From the NCBI RefSeq assembly GCF_003589595.1, contig NW_020653718.1:1925651-1989650 (forward strand): 64,000 nt of DNA, read 5' to 3'. Below the pieces are notes generated by a model, which was given only the letters and a program-made list of their open reading frames with translations, had not been told where the DNA came from and did not search any database. This document shows positions 11,515 through 23,319 of the stretch, piece by piece; within the stretch, counting starts at the first letter, position 1, and every line of letters starts with the position of its first letter. Source of the stretch: Hyposmocoma kahamanoa. Taxonomy: Eukaryota > Arthropoda > Insecta > Lepidoptera > Cosmopterigidae. Made by a program: the position numbers and the translations under genes.

Positions 11515-11994
11515 ATGTATGCTATGTCGGCACAAAAGTTTAATGGATTCAACGACGTTGACGAGTTTTTAAACCAATTTGAGACCATTAGCGTCTTAAA
11601 TAATTGGTCTGATGTGCAGAAGAAATACGTGTTTGCATTGTATTTGGAGGGGCCAGCTCTACAATGGTACAAAACGTATTTTTCTTCATACATGACGTAT
11701 GACGTGGTGGCACAGAAGCTAAGAGAGGAATTTCCCTCACAAATAGATTATGCACGAGAATTTTATTATAGGCGACAGGGGCCTAATGAATCGCTGATAA
11801 GTTATTTTTATAGTTTAAATGAGTTAGCGATGAAAGCGAATATTCAAGATGTTCAGTTTGTTAAGCATTTTTTGAAGTCTTTGTTACCCAATTTTAAATG
11901 GATGCTGGCTAGCAATTTGTATGTATCGAAAGAGGAGTTAAGGAAAACAATTATCCAAGTAGATGACATATTAATTAAGAAGATTGATTTGTAA
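11515..11994 (+). CDS. Retrotransposon gag-like ORF (159 codons)
   Basis: This is an intact frame from ATG 11515 (an upstream in-frame ATG at 11473 is less likely because AGGAGAAAAT directly precedes this one). It contains the retrotransposon gag signature region, with WSDVQKKYVFALYLEGPALQ followed by WY and later EFYYRRQGPNESLISYFYSL, and lacks any zinc-knuckle CCHC, protease or polymerase. It lies between direct repeats (11043-11210, 11938-12100). It looks like a non-autonomous or truncated Ty3/gypsy-type element. An open gag frame suggests a fairly recent insertion. Domestication cannot be judged from sequence alone. Confidence 0.7.
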   Translation: MYAMSAQKFNGFNDVDEFLNQFETISVLNNWSDVQKKYVFALYLEGPALQWYKTYFSSYMTYDVVAQKLREEFPSQIDYAREFYYRRQGPNESLISYFYSLNELAMKANIQDVQFVKHFLKSLLPNFKWMLASNLYVSKEELRKTIIQVDDILIKKIDL

Positions 11995-12100
11995 CCCTAG
12001 ACATGAAAATGGTAAAATAAACCAAAGTTTAAGATGATCCCGGTTTTATATTATTAAAAGTACCTCTCGCACTGCATCTGAGCTACAGCCCTCTATTATA
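11938..12100 (+). repeat. Right direct repeat flanking the gag-like ORF (LTR-like)
   Basis: Overlaps the end of the gag-like ORF and extends past its TAA to CTCTATTATA, as the left copy does. Identity with 11088-11210 is high, with only single-base differences and indels. No target duplication is evident outside either repeat. Confidence 0.6.
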
Positions 12101-12239
12101 GTACCTATACGCGCACGCATGCACATAAATCTACACAAACATACATACACACATACTTATGCCTATTATTTTTTGTCTATTACCTCATAACTATCACTAA
12201 AAGTGTATAACCACGATCGCGCAGTCTCATTTTTATACT

Positions 12240-12480
12240 TTAAATTTTAAATAACAATTAAATTTTAAATACAGGCACATATTTTTGGTCCCGCCTAACT
12301 GAACACAGTCTCCTAAGACACAGACATTTGTCTAGTTTAGGAGCCAGAGTCCTTAGATTTGTTACGCCTTTTCTAACTGTTTGTTTTATATTATTTTGTT
12401 TACATTTCGAACCTGTAAATTTCTTCTCTGTGCTATATATAAGGCTAAGGTGTGTTTTTGAATAAAAATATATTATTATT
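12240..12480 (+). repeat. Possible retroelement 3' end
   Basis: The sequence ends in GAATAAAAATATATTATTATT, a poly-A-signal-like terminus followed by ATT repeats, as seen at LINE 3' ends. No coding sequence is left, so the call is weak. Confidence 0.3.
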
Positions 12481-12604
12481 ATTACCTATTGAATACAGAG
12501 GTTTTCTTGTAAAATTTCGAGGTAAGTTTTTGTTTTTGTCTATAGTGAAAATTTGTAGGAATCTTGTTTTCACACCTAGTAACAGTGTATATCTACAATT
12601 CTTA

Positions 12605-12780
12605 ACTGACTTCAAAAAAGGAGCAGGTTCTCAATTCGACTGTATGTTTTTTTTATGTGTATGTTACGCGATAACTCCGGTATTTGTGAACCGATTTTCA
12701 TGATTCTTTTTTTGTTGGAAAGGGGGTACTTCCATAGTGGTCCCATTTCATCTTGAAGAAAATCATCCACCTCTAATACT
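12605..12780 (+). repeat. ACTTCAAAAAAG repeat family, uninterrupted copy
   Basis: Contains ACTTCAAAAAAGGAGCAGG, TTACGCGATAACTCCGG, GATTCTTTTTTTGTTGGAAA and AGTGGTCCCATTTC in the same order as in the split copy at 9628-10625. It is a widespread insect repeat type; I cannot assign the class. Confidence 0.65.
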
Positions 12781-12869
12781 ATATATTATTTCAAAAGTTA
12801 TTGATTCAACACTTTCACTGTTATGCAACTTTTAACTGGTAATTGATAGATTTCTTTTTAATAATAATG

Positions 12870-13035
12870 TGCCAGATAACCACACCAATTGCCTGCTCTC
12901 TTCACTCTGCGGCACTGAACACCCAGCCCAGAAACAATTTAGAAAAGTTCATTTCTGAAATTGGTCCTACCGGGAATCGAACCCAGGACCTCCGCATCCA
13001 ACGCCCGTGTAAATCGTCAGACCACATAGGTCGTC
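12870..13035 (-). mobile_element. tRNA-derived SINE-like repeat, family 1
   Basis: On the minus strand it reads TGGGTTCGATTCCCGGTAGG, a perfect tRNA box B/T-arm, preceded by a degenerate box A (TATGTGGTCTGACG). The downstream GAACTTTTCTAAAT-type sequence is shared with 19935-20066. It is not a functional tRNA because no clover-leaf acceptor stem is seen. Confidence 0.65.
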
Positions 13036-13732
13036 GAATTTTGTTCTCTTCAATCTATTTCTAAGTTACTTTATTATTTCATTTGGATGGATTCGTAAAT
13101 TATTTATTATTTCCAATAACAAATACTTTATAGTCGAACTTAAAGTTTTTGCCTTCGAAAATTACCCTAAATATAAACATTACTCGAGATAATCCAAAAT
13201 TACGAAAAATGTATGAAGTGTAAACATCTGGCAACACTGATTGTCACAACTCAGACCCAAGAACTACAGAAATACGAAATTCAACATTAAATTTCAACAC
13301 CCTGTTTGATGATACTGTAACAACGTGACGCAACTGTAACGTCTTGTAACAAGTTAAATTTAAACGTGACTCAAATTTCCAGGAAGTAGGTTAAACCTGT
13401 TTGTAACTCATATCGTGGCAGTAGTTACTGTGGTGTATGTGTCTAAAGCCGTAAAAAGTAAATAGAAGGTAGAGGTATATAAACCTTCTTAGGTTTTCGC
13501 GATTGTTACAAATTAGATATAAAACTATATTTTCGGATTTAAAACGCGTTTGTTCGATCTTTGTATTAATAACAATAACAAACCAGTAGAGTATTTTCAT
13601 AAAAAATAGATAAATATCATAATTTTAATTTGTATTGAATTGACATTCAATTATTTTTTGTGAAATTAGTCCACTAGTTTGTTATAATTATTAATACAAA
13701 AATCGAATACTTAGAAAAAATTTCTTCGATCT

Positions 13733-13840
13733 GGCCGGATTCGAACCGACGTCTTCTAGTAAACCATACCAGACACTATGCCACTTAAGCCACGGAACGA
13801 ACTAGCGGACCTCACGGATTTTTCTATGTCCTTGTTGCCG
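13733..13840 (-). mobile_element. tRNA-derived SINE, family 2
   Basis: The minus strand carries box A TGGCTTAAGTGGCATAGTG and, 44 bp later, box B GGTTCGAATCC, the internal RNA polymerase III promoter of tRNA-like SINEs. The 5' part matches 9543-9620. The 3' body and tail are unclear. Confidence 0.75.
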
Positions 13841-15017
13841 GATCTTTTGTATTTGATTTTTGAACTACTTTTTAACCGTAACGCCATCTATGAGAAATCT
13901 ATGAAAGTATTTCGTCACCTAGTTAGGTAACTTTACAGCTACCAGCCTTGGCCAGAGAAGTCGCTATTAATTGTATTTAAATTTGTACTGTATTGATATT
14001 CAAATAGCAGAAATCCTAAAAAATGCTACAAACGGTTACACTGGTACCTTTGCTAACTTTTTTATTTCTCATTTAGATATTGTCTAAATGACATTTTTGT
14101 CTATATTGTGTTTTATTTTTACTCTATCATTACTGTTTAATTATTTGATTATGTGTTTTACAGCTTTATGTGTGTTTTATGTGTGTGCTATAAAATAACC
14201 AATTCTTTAAATTGTAGGTAAATATTCAGTCATGCTTAAAATGAAACGTACTTACTAGAACGTTACATAATCTATGGTCAAATTGAATCAATTGCGTTAT
14301 GTTCTTGCATTTGTTCTAAAATACTTTGTTTTACAATTTCTTTATTCCGGACTTCTAAAAATATACAAAAATATATTGACAACTATGCATAAATTAAACG
14401 TAAAATTATTCTAGCGAAGTCCATGAACGGCTCTTCGTTGATTATAAAATGATTGGGTCAGCTTTCGCCATCCTTTTTTATAAATAATATATCCCGAGGG
14501 AGTTTTGATTGTATCGAAGTCAACTGAAAAGTAACGAATTTTCGAACATTAATCATATTCAAACTACACGTCCTTGTAAAAGAAGTACATTAACAGCTAA
14601 AGTTTGGCAATGGCCAATGTGGAGGCAGTTTTATTGATTTAAGGGCAGTTCGAAGGTCGAAACAACATTTTCAGCTAACGCGAGGGCGCGGGGCGTGCTT
14701 GGCGCTCGCAATTAAGACATTCTCAACTGCGGGTAGAGTTGAGACATTCAGGCTACGATTTTAGCCAAGTGCTATTCCCACTGAATAACTAACTCTTTCG
14801 CCACCGTCAAGTGTATTAATATGTCTAAGTGAAAAGAACAATTCTTAAGAAATAGCAGCAAAAGTACCTATAATGATTGTACCAACATGACTTGCTTTAA
14901 TCGTAGGCTTCATAAAAGGATTCAATTTAATGTATAATACGAGAATAGAAAACAATGAGAGGGGCGGTTATCGTTAAAAAAAGAATTGCACATTCTGAAA
15001 ACAGCTCTGAGTACTAA

Positions 15018-15163
15018 AGCGTGAAATACAGAGAGCGGGTGCGGGTCGGGCGCGTTTCGGGTCGAGACCGCGGCGCGGGCGAATCTAATTCCGTGTATTT
15101 ATATGAATGACACGCGTACGCCCGTCCCGCGCCCGCGCTCGGTGTGTTGTCTCACGCTTGAAT
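15018..15163. repeat. GC-rich inverted repeat in AT-rich intron
   Basis: AAGCGTGAAATACAGAGAGC, then GGGTGCGGGTCGGGC, at 15019 is inverted at 15120-15163 (AAGCGTGAGACAACACACCG, then GCGGGCGCGGGACGGGC). The loop is also GC-rich (GACCGCGGCGCGGGC). It may be a short foldback element or a structured regulatory block. Confidence 0.55.
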
Positions 15164-16998
15164 CATAACATGAACTATAAACGACTGGGGAAAAAAGTTA
15201 TATGCAATCGAAAATCAAACAATCCAACAATCAAATTTAAAGGAAGTATTGTTTTCTACCCATTTGTCATAAAAATCATGTCAACGTATATTATTTATGA
15301 CATTTATGGCAATTCCCCCACATTCCTAAAGTTTATGACAATGTATCCCCAAGACACGGAGCTTTCTAGATATCTACTAGGAAACGATATAGTCTATTGC
15401 ACAATATACGAATTTTCAAACATTTAGACAAAATATTAAAATTTAAGTTTTAACTCAAGAGTTTTAACTCAAGTTTTTGGCTCTCGTGTCTAAAACTTAG
15501 GTGAGTCTGCAAAACAATGGCAAAACTAAGCCGTCCTTGAGTCAGCGGCTCGCTAATTACGCCGTGAATAAGGCCAGGAACATAATACCATCAGTGACAA
15601 AGAGAAAAGACTTGTAATGATATTTTAGTAGTGTAACAAAATCACATTATCATATAACCACATAAATGAAGTTCCGTCTCACACCGCTAGATGGCATTGA
15701 CTCATTTTTGAGCATTTCTGGATTGTGGTATTAGGATACTCCCTAAAGGAGTAGTAAAGGAGAGAGTGGAAACTGGTATACCTCTGTTACTCGAACTACG
15801 TCTTCTACATTTTGTTTTTTAATGTTACACTCCGTAAAATTTTTTCATTAGAATGACATATGTCAAACCATATTCATGAACCAGTGATGAGACACGATCA
15901 GTGAAATTGAGAATCGATGTTAAAATATATCAATTGAACCATTATTACGGCAATAACTGAAATCAGCCCATATAAAAAAGTTCTCTCCACGACTATAGGA
16001 GAATAGACGTGGAGGCACTGTTTGTTATTTTTCAAAAAAGTTTAATTTCCATACATGTAACCGACCATACATAAATAATACACATTAAAAATTTACAATT
16101 CACCTCAAAATAACACGAGTATTAAAAAAAAGAACATTTTAAAAACTACCGCCAAATGATTTCTCGACTGGATGAATCGATCGACTCATAAACTTTTTCT
16201 GTCGGACGTAACTTATTCAGGTGAAGTTGTGAAAATTACTAATAAAAAATTATGAATGATATTAATTCTTAATGAATTGAATTCAACAGTGATTTGTCAA
16301 TGATTTGTAGATTTCAAGTAGCGTTGGTTAATGAGTGGTAACATAAATATGTAAAATAACTACTGTTTTGTGATTAAAAAACAACGGCGCTGCTACAAAT
16401 TTACGTCGTCCTAATTTTTTCGATGTAACAGAATCCCCAAATGCACAATCCATCTAATTGTACAGTTACTATTACATTTTTTTGTATTAAAGTATATTAA
16501 TATTGTCAGCTCTTTCTCTCAGTTTGATCTAAGTACGTATTGGTGTCAATGTTTGCCAAAATAAACTATTGTTACATTGAATATTTCGTATTCAGTTGAC
16601 TGTAAAATTATGAATTTATACCCATTGTGTCTGAAGTTTAAATTTTCAATAGTGGATTTTTACATCTTATGTACTATTGCTCAATGCAGAACATACAATT
16701 TCGTATAGTAAAATATGTATTTTATAAGATATTTCATCGGGAATTGTGCAATTACGCGTAACTGGCATTGGATTAGGAGTTTCCATTTCGGTAATTTAGT
16801 GGTCAAATCCGATACGCGTAAATGTCATGGCAACCAAATTAGCGTGAATTACGGGAATGCATTGTTATGTCCGGAGATAATATAAAATTATGCTTACTGT
16901 GCAAATATGAAAGTCGTAACCATTGAAATAACAAACCCGTAAAATTTCGTTTAGTGCAGGTACTCGCCTTTCACCAATACTACATACGCGGATTTGTA

Positions 16999-17262
16999 CT
17001 ATTTCCGTCGAGTGTCGATACCAGAAGTATTAATTAATGTAAGGGACAAACTACCGTTTTTCCAAAGCAAAAAAAGATTTAATTTTTTTAAATCCGTCGG
17101 TAACTTTTTACTGTCTGCTCCAATTTTGATTGTATCTAGAGCAAAGTTTCTTAAAATTTCGTCTTCTTTCATGCTATAAACGAAAGGTTTAGGAATGCCC
17201 ATGCCAACCGTCGTGCACAGTATAAGCAGTAAGAGAAATAGAAAATTATACGGTTTACACAT
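16999..17262 (-). CDS. Hypothetical 87-codon ORF with signal-peptide-like start
   Basis: The frame begins MCKPYNFLFLLLLILCTTVG, a short basic start and a leucine-rich core like a signal peptide, then an acidic/basic region (MKEDEILRNFALDTIKIGAD). Its last residues (INTSGID region) are encoded by one arm of the inverted repeat 17015-17474. I recognise no family. A TATA-like TTTAAAATATAG lies about 60 bp upstream. It could be a nested secreted peptide gene, an exon fragment carried by a transposable element, or chance in AT-rich DNA. Confidence 0.25.
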   Translation of the reverse strand: MCKPYNFLFLLLLILCTTVGMGIPKPFVYSMKEDEILRNFALDTIKIGADSKKLPTDLKKLNLFLLWKNGSLSLTLINTSGIDTRRK

Positions 17263-17474
17263 AAAATATTAGCAACGTAAAGCACAACTAAATATCTTTT
17301 TTTAATGTAAGGGACATGCTATATTTTAAACCACGACACAAACACGGGTATTCCTAAATTTGTATTCCTTAATAATACCAATCGATACAGCGCGAACTTT
17401 CCAATCAAATGATATATGTAACTCATTTTCGACAAAATGTCCGTTACGTTGATTGATACTTCTGGTATCGATAT
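17015..17474. mobile_element. Inverted-repeat-bounded element
   Basis: TCGATACCAGAAGTATTAAT at 17016 is inverted at the far end (TCGATACCAGAAGTATCAAT on the minus strand, to about 17473). The similarity extends about 34 bp with four or five differences, to GTAAGGGACA/GTAACGGACA. A third TAATGTAAGGGACA occurs at 17302. No target duplication is clear. Confidence 0.5.
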
Positions 17475-18313
17475 CTTATTAGAGAATATTTTAAGTATTA
17501 AAGTCGTAACAGCGTCATTTTTATCGTTGACTGTTTTTGATGGCTATTTTTTCTCTCTTCCAAAATTGTTCATATCTGTCATCTAACAAAATTTTACTAC
17601 AATTTATTTAACAACGATGGTTCTCTGTGTTCATTCAAAACTCAGTAGCAGAGCTTAGTTATATTTTGAAGACCTTATTGTATTTGCAATGTTAAATTAA
17701 CTTGAAAAAAACCATTGACTTCGATGTGACAAACGTCGTTTATTGAATGTACGAAACGTACAAATTTATGCAAAAATGAATCTTTAGATAATGGAGATAG
17801 ATTTATGCTAAAACTTTAAATATTATTTTTTAACCTGTAGCGAGCACGGGCGAAAAAAATGGCAATCTCGCGCGCCTTTCTTTCGTCTAGTTATATAACA
17901 AGTTATAGTTTCTATACACAATTTATTATTTTTGTTACTTGTACGTTCTTAAATACTGTAAGGCTTTTCTTTTCGACTATACGCGAGTTGAATTTTGTTA
18001 ATTGTTCTTTTAATTATACTATTTAGTTAACGATCGCCAGTTTTATGAGGTATAATAACAATGGTAGCAATAACTTTAGTTAATTTGTTTTTATGCAAAC
18101 GACAAAAGTACTTTTTTTTTCAAATAAGTCATTTCATTAATTAACCGGCAATCTATCTCACCACCGCACTACATGTCTTTCAACCCTGAGGTTGGCGAAA
18201 TCGTCGCGCAAAACGACGGAGCCGTAGATAAAAAAGTTTGAAGTTGAAAAGAGTAATGTGTTGTGTCTGGCAAATTCTCGACGAGTACGTACGTATTATT
18301 AGGGACGTCTTTA

Positions 18314-18900
18314 ACCTATTGGAGGCCCTGGAAACTTTAATGAGGCCCCTACAACTATGATATAATGGGACTGTTTTATTAACAACAAGCAAAAATAGTA
18401 GGCAAAAAAAAAATCTACATTTATTCTACTATTATTTATTTAATTATTCAGGCAAAGTAACTCTTGTGCGAGTCACTGTATCGTGTGCCGCATTAGAGCA
18501 AATACCTGGTATGAGATTTGAAAGTTTTTTCAGAATGTACAAAAAGTGTACTTTAGAATATAGTAAATAAAATGTTGTTTGCAGTTCGCATTTAAATTGG
18601 ACAAATTATACCTCTCTCCGTTGCTAAATAACTCTAATAAAATATTTAAACAAGTTTTGCTTTAACAAACATTTGTTGACTTATAATTTGTAACAATGCG
18701 TAGGCGATAGTCACAGATCAGCTTGAAAATCTCGAAGCAAAAAAAGCTGATGTATTATTATATATTTATAGTCAAAATTATCGGTTGATTTGCGGATGAA
18801 TAACATTTTATCGTTTATTAAAACAAGTATTATAGGTTATCGGTTGGTGGCAGGAATTAGGGGGCCTCATGAATCGCAGGTCCCTGGGCACTAAATAGGT
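18314..18900. mobile_element. Degenerate TIR element
   Basis: ACCTATTGGAGGCCCTGG, then ATGAGGCCCCTA, at the left resembles the inverted right end ACCTATTTAGTGCCCAGGG, then ATGAGGCCCCCTA. The ends are imperfect and no target duplication is identified. Confidence 0.35.
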
Positions 18901-19934
18901 ACCTGCATATTGTCCATAAAGTTAAATCGTCGACATGCATGTCTCATTGTCGTCATCATCAACTCATTATAAGTCCAGTGCTGGGCACAGGGCTTATCTA
19001 AGGATAGGGTTTTGGCCGGCTTCTCTAGTCCCGGGTTGGGTTTTCTTCACACGGTTTCTAAAGATAGTGATATCTTCGAAATGGAGATTTCATCATGATA
19101 TTTTCTTTCTCTGTTAGCGAGAGGTATTGCCACTAAACATCTATAAATGTGCGTAACTTAGATAATTAAAGACATAGATCATTCTCACATACAGTCAGTA
19201 CAGTCTGATGACCTCTGCGATCAACTGGCTTGCATACCGATTTTCATGGTGTCGCCATTTCGATTCATCTAATGAACACTAACTAATTTAAAGTATTTGT
19301 CTATTCTGCTTTTATTTTGTTTCTTTTTTTTACAAAATCCGTTTTTTTATTTTTTTTCGAATTTAGTTTTTTTGTTTCTTTATATTTTTTTTCCACAAAA
19401 TTCGGGGAGCGTAATATTAGTAAATAAAATAAAGCTGTTTACATTAAAAACAGAAAATGACCAAAAAATTAACTTGGTTTAGGTCGTTGAAGATAGCGAA
19501 CTTTGAAATTCGATCCCCACCGGGTCAATGAAGAAAAATTAGCTTTTCTATATTGTCTCAAGTTTGGGTGTTTGTTGTATCGTCGTTGTTTCCGATTTAC
19601 GTAACACAAGTGCTCTAATTACTTTCTTTGGAATCAGAGCAACGTACGTGATCCTGTCTTATATTTATTTATTTTATTTATTTATATAAATTGAGATGGC
19701 ATGACGTAGTGTACGAGGAAAATAATGTTTTAGTATATACTTGATTTAGCCATCTCGCGTGAATAATTTGAATTTAGACGATAACTATTTAACTATGATA
19801 TTATGAGAGATAAAAAGATGCTTTGTGAACGTGGAATCGAGGGTTACGTTATAAAAATGGTTTAAAAGCAAAAATCAATTAAATAGGTATTATAATAAAG
19901 TGCAAGATAACCAATTACCCTGGCAATTGATAGT

Positions 19935-20066
19935 TAAGGGGTAGGGTTACGCCCAGACTGGAACCGATTTAGAAAAGTTCGTTTCCGGAAGTGGTTCTGC
20001 CGGTAATCGAACTATCTCTTCATCTATCGTCTTTTATAACGCTGCGCCACTGAGGTCGATCTACTT
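19935..20066 (-). mobile_element. tRNA-derived SINE-like repeat, family 1
   Basis: The minus strand has box A CTCAGTGGCGCAGCG and box B AGTTCGATTACC about 35 bp later, then GAACTTTTCTAAAT as in the copy at 12870-13035. Confidence 0.65.
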
Positions 20067-20459
20067 ATAATTAAACATCGAAGCAAATTAATATGTTCGT
20101 ATCAATTAAAAAACAATAAATACCACTGCAACTGACTCCACTTTTGAATTTAATTTTCAAATCAAATAACAATAAAAATCACCTTATCAGTACATTTTGT
20201 ATTCAAAACAAACTATGCGGATTCTACCCACCACGACAAATGGTACAATTATTTCAACCTCACCTCTTGTAGTGACATTGTTCCTGTAAGATCACTCTCT
20301 GACACACTGACACAAATATCTTATCATTTCCACAATATAATTTGTCATTCTCAACATAAACATGTCACCACACTTAAATTTGTTCACATTTGTTTTATCA
20401 AATCCACATTTAAGATAAAATTTATGATCGAAATTCGTTAATTAACAATGTTTGTTAAA

Positions 20460-21030
20460 ATCGGAACGTGAAAATGAATTTAAATCACGAGCGCGTTCGA
20501 ACGACCACGAAGTTCCGAAATGACTGACCGAGCTTCAAATTCAAATTGAAATTGAATGCGGAATTCAAAATTTCAGGAACATCGCTAATGGAGTCATGGT
20601 CACGGTCCAAGGCCAAGCACATTGTATGCAGTTCTACTTTATCGCCTAATAATCAAATGGAATTATGCATACGGTTGATTAAAAGTTGGCTGCAACAACG
20701 TTGATGTCACACGTTTCGGCCTTGTGTTTTCGCGCGCGTGGCTTACTTTTCGAATTGTATTATTTGTTTTAAAGATTGTCGTTCAGGATTTTCATAAATT
20801 CTAGAGATCGTTTCGAGTTTTGTTCGTTCTTTTCGCGAGTGTTATAATAATAATATTTATTAGACTGTGGAGACGTCCGCACGCAAGGACGTACACCGAA
20901 CGACTGCCGACCGGGCGCTGTTATCACGGTCTTATCAGTTCATTAGGTGTTTTGTTCATGAACGTGTTTTCGTTCATTACCAACGCTTATCGCGAGTTTT
21001 CTATTCGCATTTCGCTAATCAAAGGTTAGA
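20460..21030. promoter_or_regulatory. CpG-richer block, possible internal promoter/5' UTR
   Basis: Within very AT-rich intron this block has many CpGs (GCGCGCGTGG at 20732, TCGTTTCGAG, CGACTGCCGACCGGGCG near 20899) and an initiator-like TTATCAGTTC near 20933. Minus-strand donor-like AAAAGTAAGC (20737-20746) and plus-strand donor-like AAAGGTTAG (21022) leave the strand open. Internal promoters are known in the Drosophila gene; that this is one is inference. Confidence 0.25.
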
Positions 21031-21084
21031 ATGGAGATATCTTATTTTGTTAACCTTGTGTATTCGTTTTTCTGTTAATTTTAG

Positions 21085-21184
21085 TGCGACGGGCGCAGTG
21101 GCAATGCCTCTGAGTGGCATTGCAATTATTATGGACAGGCGCGTCGGTTACCGCCAGGCTGCACAATTTTGTTCATCCCGTCAG
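21085..21184 (-). repeat. GGACGGACAA repeat family fragment
   Basis: Contains GGGCGCAGTGGCAATGCCTC and TGGACAGGCGCGTCGG, matching one end of the fuller minus-strand copy at 58919-59183. Confidence 0.6.
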
Positions 21185-21739
21185 CTAGTATCACAAAAAA
21201 GATAAACCGAAAAAAGTGAAATTATTGCTGAAAGTGTCAACATAGATTTAATTAAATACATACTCGTAATATTCGGTACGGCTGCACTCAACGAGTAGTG
21301 TTAAGTTTGTTCATTGTAAAAAGTACTTTTTACGTTACATTTGTGTAAATAGTTTAAGGTTTATTTGCTGTATAAAGTATTACGCTAATTTGTTCTAATA
21401 GTTAGAGTTGTTAGAGAAGATTTGTGCCCAGTATTAATACAGGTGATGTAAAGACGACTTAAAAACATATACATCTATAACCACCGTTCATTTTTTCTTT
21501 AAACTAATAACAAAATTCCCAAATATCAAGTAACTGTATAGTATAAACAAACATGCGGGCGTGAGAATGTTTGCTAGATTATTATGTTAATTAGAAAACA
21601 ATGTTTAGAACGCTTCATTGTATTATAGACGAACTGACGTCTATTTCTTGGGCAAAATCGTCCTTCACTTTGGCTGAGATTTATAAACGAACTTTGACTA
21701 AGCAAAAATGTTTAAGCAAGCGATTTAAGCAAGTTCTTC

Positions 21740-21967
21740 CATTGGCTTACAAATAAATGGACGACGGGTCTAATACAAAAACCACGAAAAAAATGTCCCA
21801 AGTCAACCTATTCGAAATTTAAATTGTAATGTCATCGCAGTATCGCGCTGTCAGTAGAACAAATGAAGACTAAAGCGGAGTGTCGCGCTCTGTATACGAT
21901 TTTAGCGCCTTACAAGTGCGGACACTTTTTAGCGCGGACCCGACGTCCATATAATTGTAAGTCAATG
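21740..21967 (-). mobile_element. hAT-type MITE, copy 3 (internally deleted)
   Basis: The ends CATTGGCTTACAA and GTAAGTCAATG are present and the flanks are a perfect 8-bp duplication AGTTCTTC (21732-21739, 21968-21975). About 58 bp are missing inside. Confidence 0.92.
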
Positions 21968-22517
21968 AGTTCTTCGTATTTACAAATTGGACTTTGTCTA
22001 AGACTAAGGCGAGGTATTTCAAGAATTTAGATTTTAGGAAGTGAGGTGTAGGGGGTTACATCTCGCGTTTCGCAATCCACGCGGTGTAAAAGAACAGACT
22101 GAGAAAATTGATCTGACGTCGACAAGCGCCGGTTGTCGACTGACGGGGCAGCGGGTGGCGCGGCGTAACGTAAAACCGGTAGATAGTTTGTAATATTTGG
22201 GATAAACGTGAATTTAATAATTAATAGGCCTTCAGTTGGAAACAAAAATTTTGCAAGTTCTAAGTAACACTTAAAAAGAAATATCTACATATAAAAATTA
22301 TCTCGTAAATTCGTTTTCTATCTCGTACATTCGTTACAAATTATAACTAAAATATAAACTATATTCCGCCAATATAATTGTAAGAACAGTATGCGACACG
22401 TGCTATTTTGTAAGCGAACATTCCATTTTTAAAATATAAATAAGTAAATTATAATTATAATTATACTATTATTTGTAATGTAAATTCAATTTAATTTAAT
22501 TCTTAATTATTTACTTC

Positions 22518-22547
22518 ATAATAATAATAATAATAATAATAATAATT
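22518..22547. repeat. ATA/TAA microsatellite
   Basis: About ten ATA units within a very AT-rich stretch (22430-22660). Confidence 0.85.
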
Positions 22548-22925
22548 TTCAGTTAATAAAAATCAATTAAATTGTTATGTAATTTAATGCAATAACTAAT
22601 GTTAAATTTATTAATGGGTATATATAAATAAAGAAACATTTTTTAAAATTATTTATTACTATTTGTAGTATACTTCCATTACATCTTATGCATAACATTT
22701 AAGGGCAAAGTGCGTCGACCGGGCGCGGTCACTTAGTCAAGTCTGCTATGTATGACTCACTCTATGAAACGACAAGTTGTTTTACATTTCCATCGCAATA
22801 TACGTTTATCGTAGGCTAGGCTTCTCATAATTGCACAAGTAGAATTTTACCCTGTTATCAAGCCAACCATCTGAAGTTTATACACATATGCCATGATTTA
22901 GACGAGAACAATGGCTATCTGACAA

Positions 22926-23206
22926 CACTGACTTACAATTATATGCACGTCGGGTTCGCGCTAAAAAGTGTCGGAACTTATAGGGCGTTAAAATCGTATA
23001 CAGAGCGTCATTCACGCTCTAGTCTTCGTTTGTTCGACTGACAGCGAAGCAAGCAAAATTAGACAGTACTGCGATGACAATTTAAATTCAACGTTTTAGC
23101 TTTTTCATATTCCTTTAAATGTCACTACGTTTAAATAGGTTGACTTGGGACATTTTTTTCGCGGTTTTTGTATTAGACCCGTCGTCCATTTATCTGTAAG
23201 TAAATG
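22926..23206 (+). mobile_element. hAT-type MITE, copy 4
   Basis: The ends are CACTGACTTACAA and CTGTAAGTAAATG, each with a substitution or two. A perfect 8-bp flank duplication TCTGACAA lies at 22918-22925 and 23207-23214. Confidence 0.95.
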
Positions 23207-23319
23207 TCTGACAAACAGTTCCGGGGTGCAGTCTTAATTTAATTTGCGTCTAGTCTTTAATGTTGTTTTTGAATATATATTATATTATAACGGAAATTAT
23301 TTTATTTTTGTGTAATATC

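Noticed and set aside
13733..13840. Functional tRNA gene
   Set aside because: Box A and box B are present, but the acceptor stem does not pair and a partial copy exists at 9543, so it is a SINE.
20867..21205. 112-codon plus-strand frame as a gene
   Set aside because: Its C-terminal third translates a copy of the GGACGGACAA interspersed repeat; no recognisable protein features.
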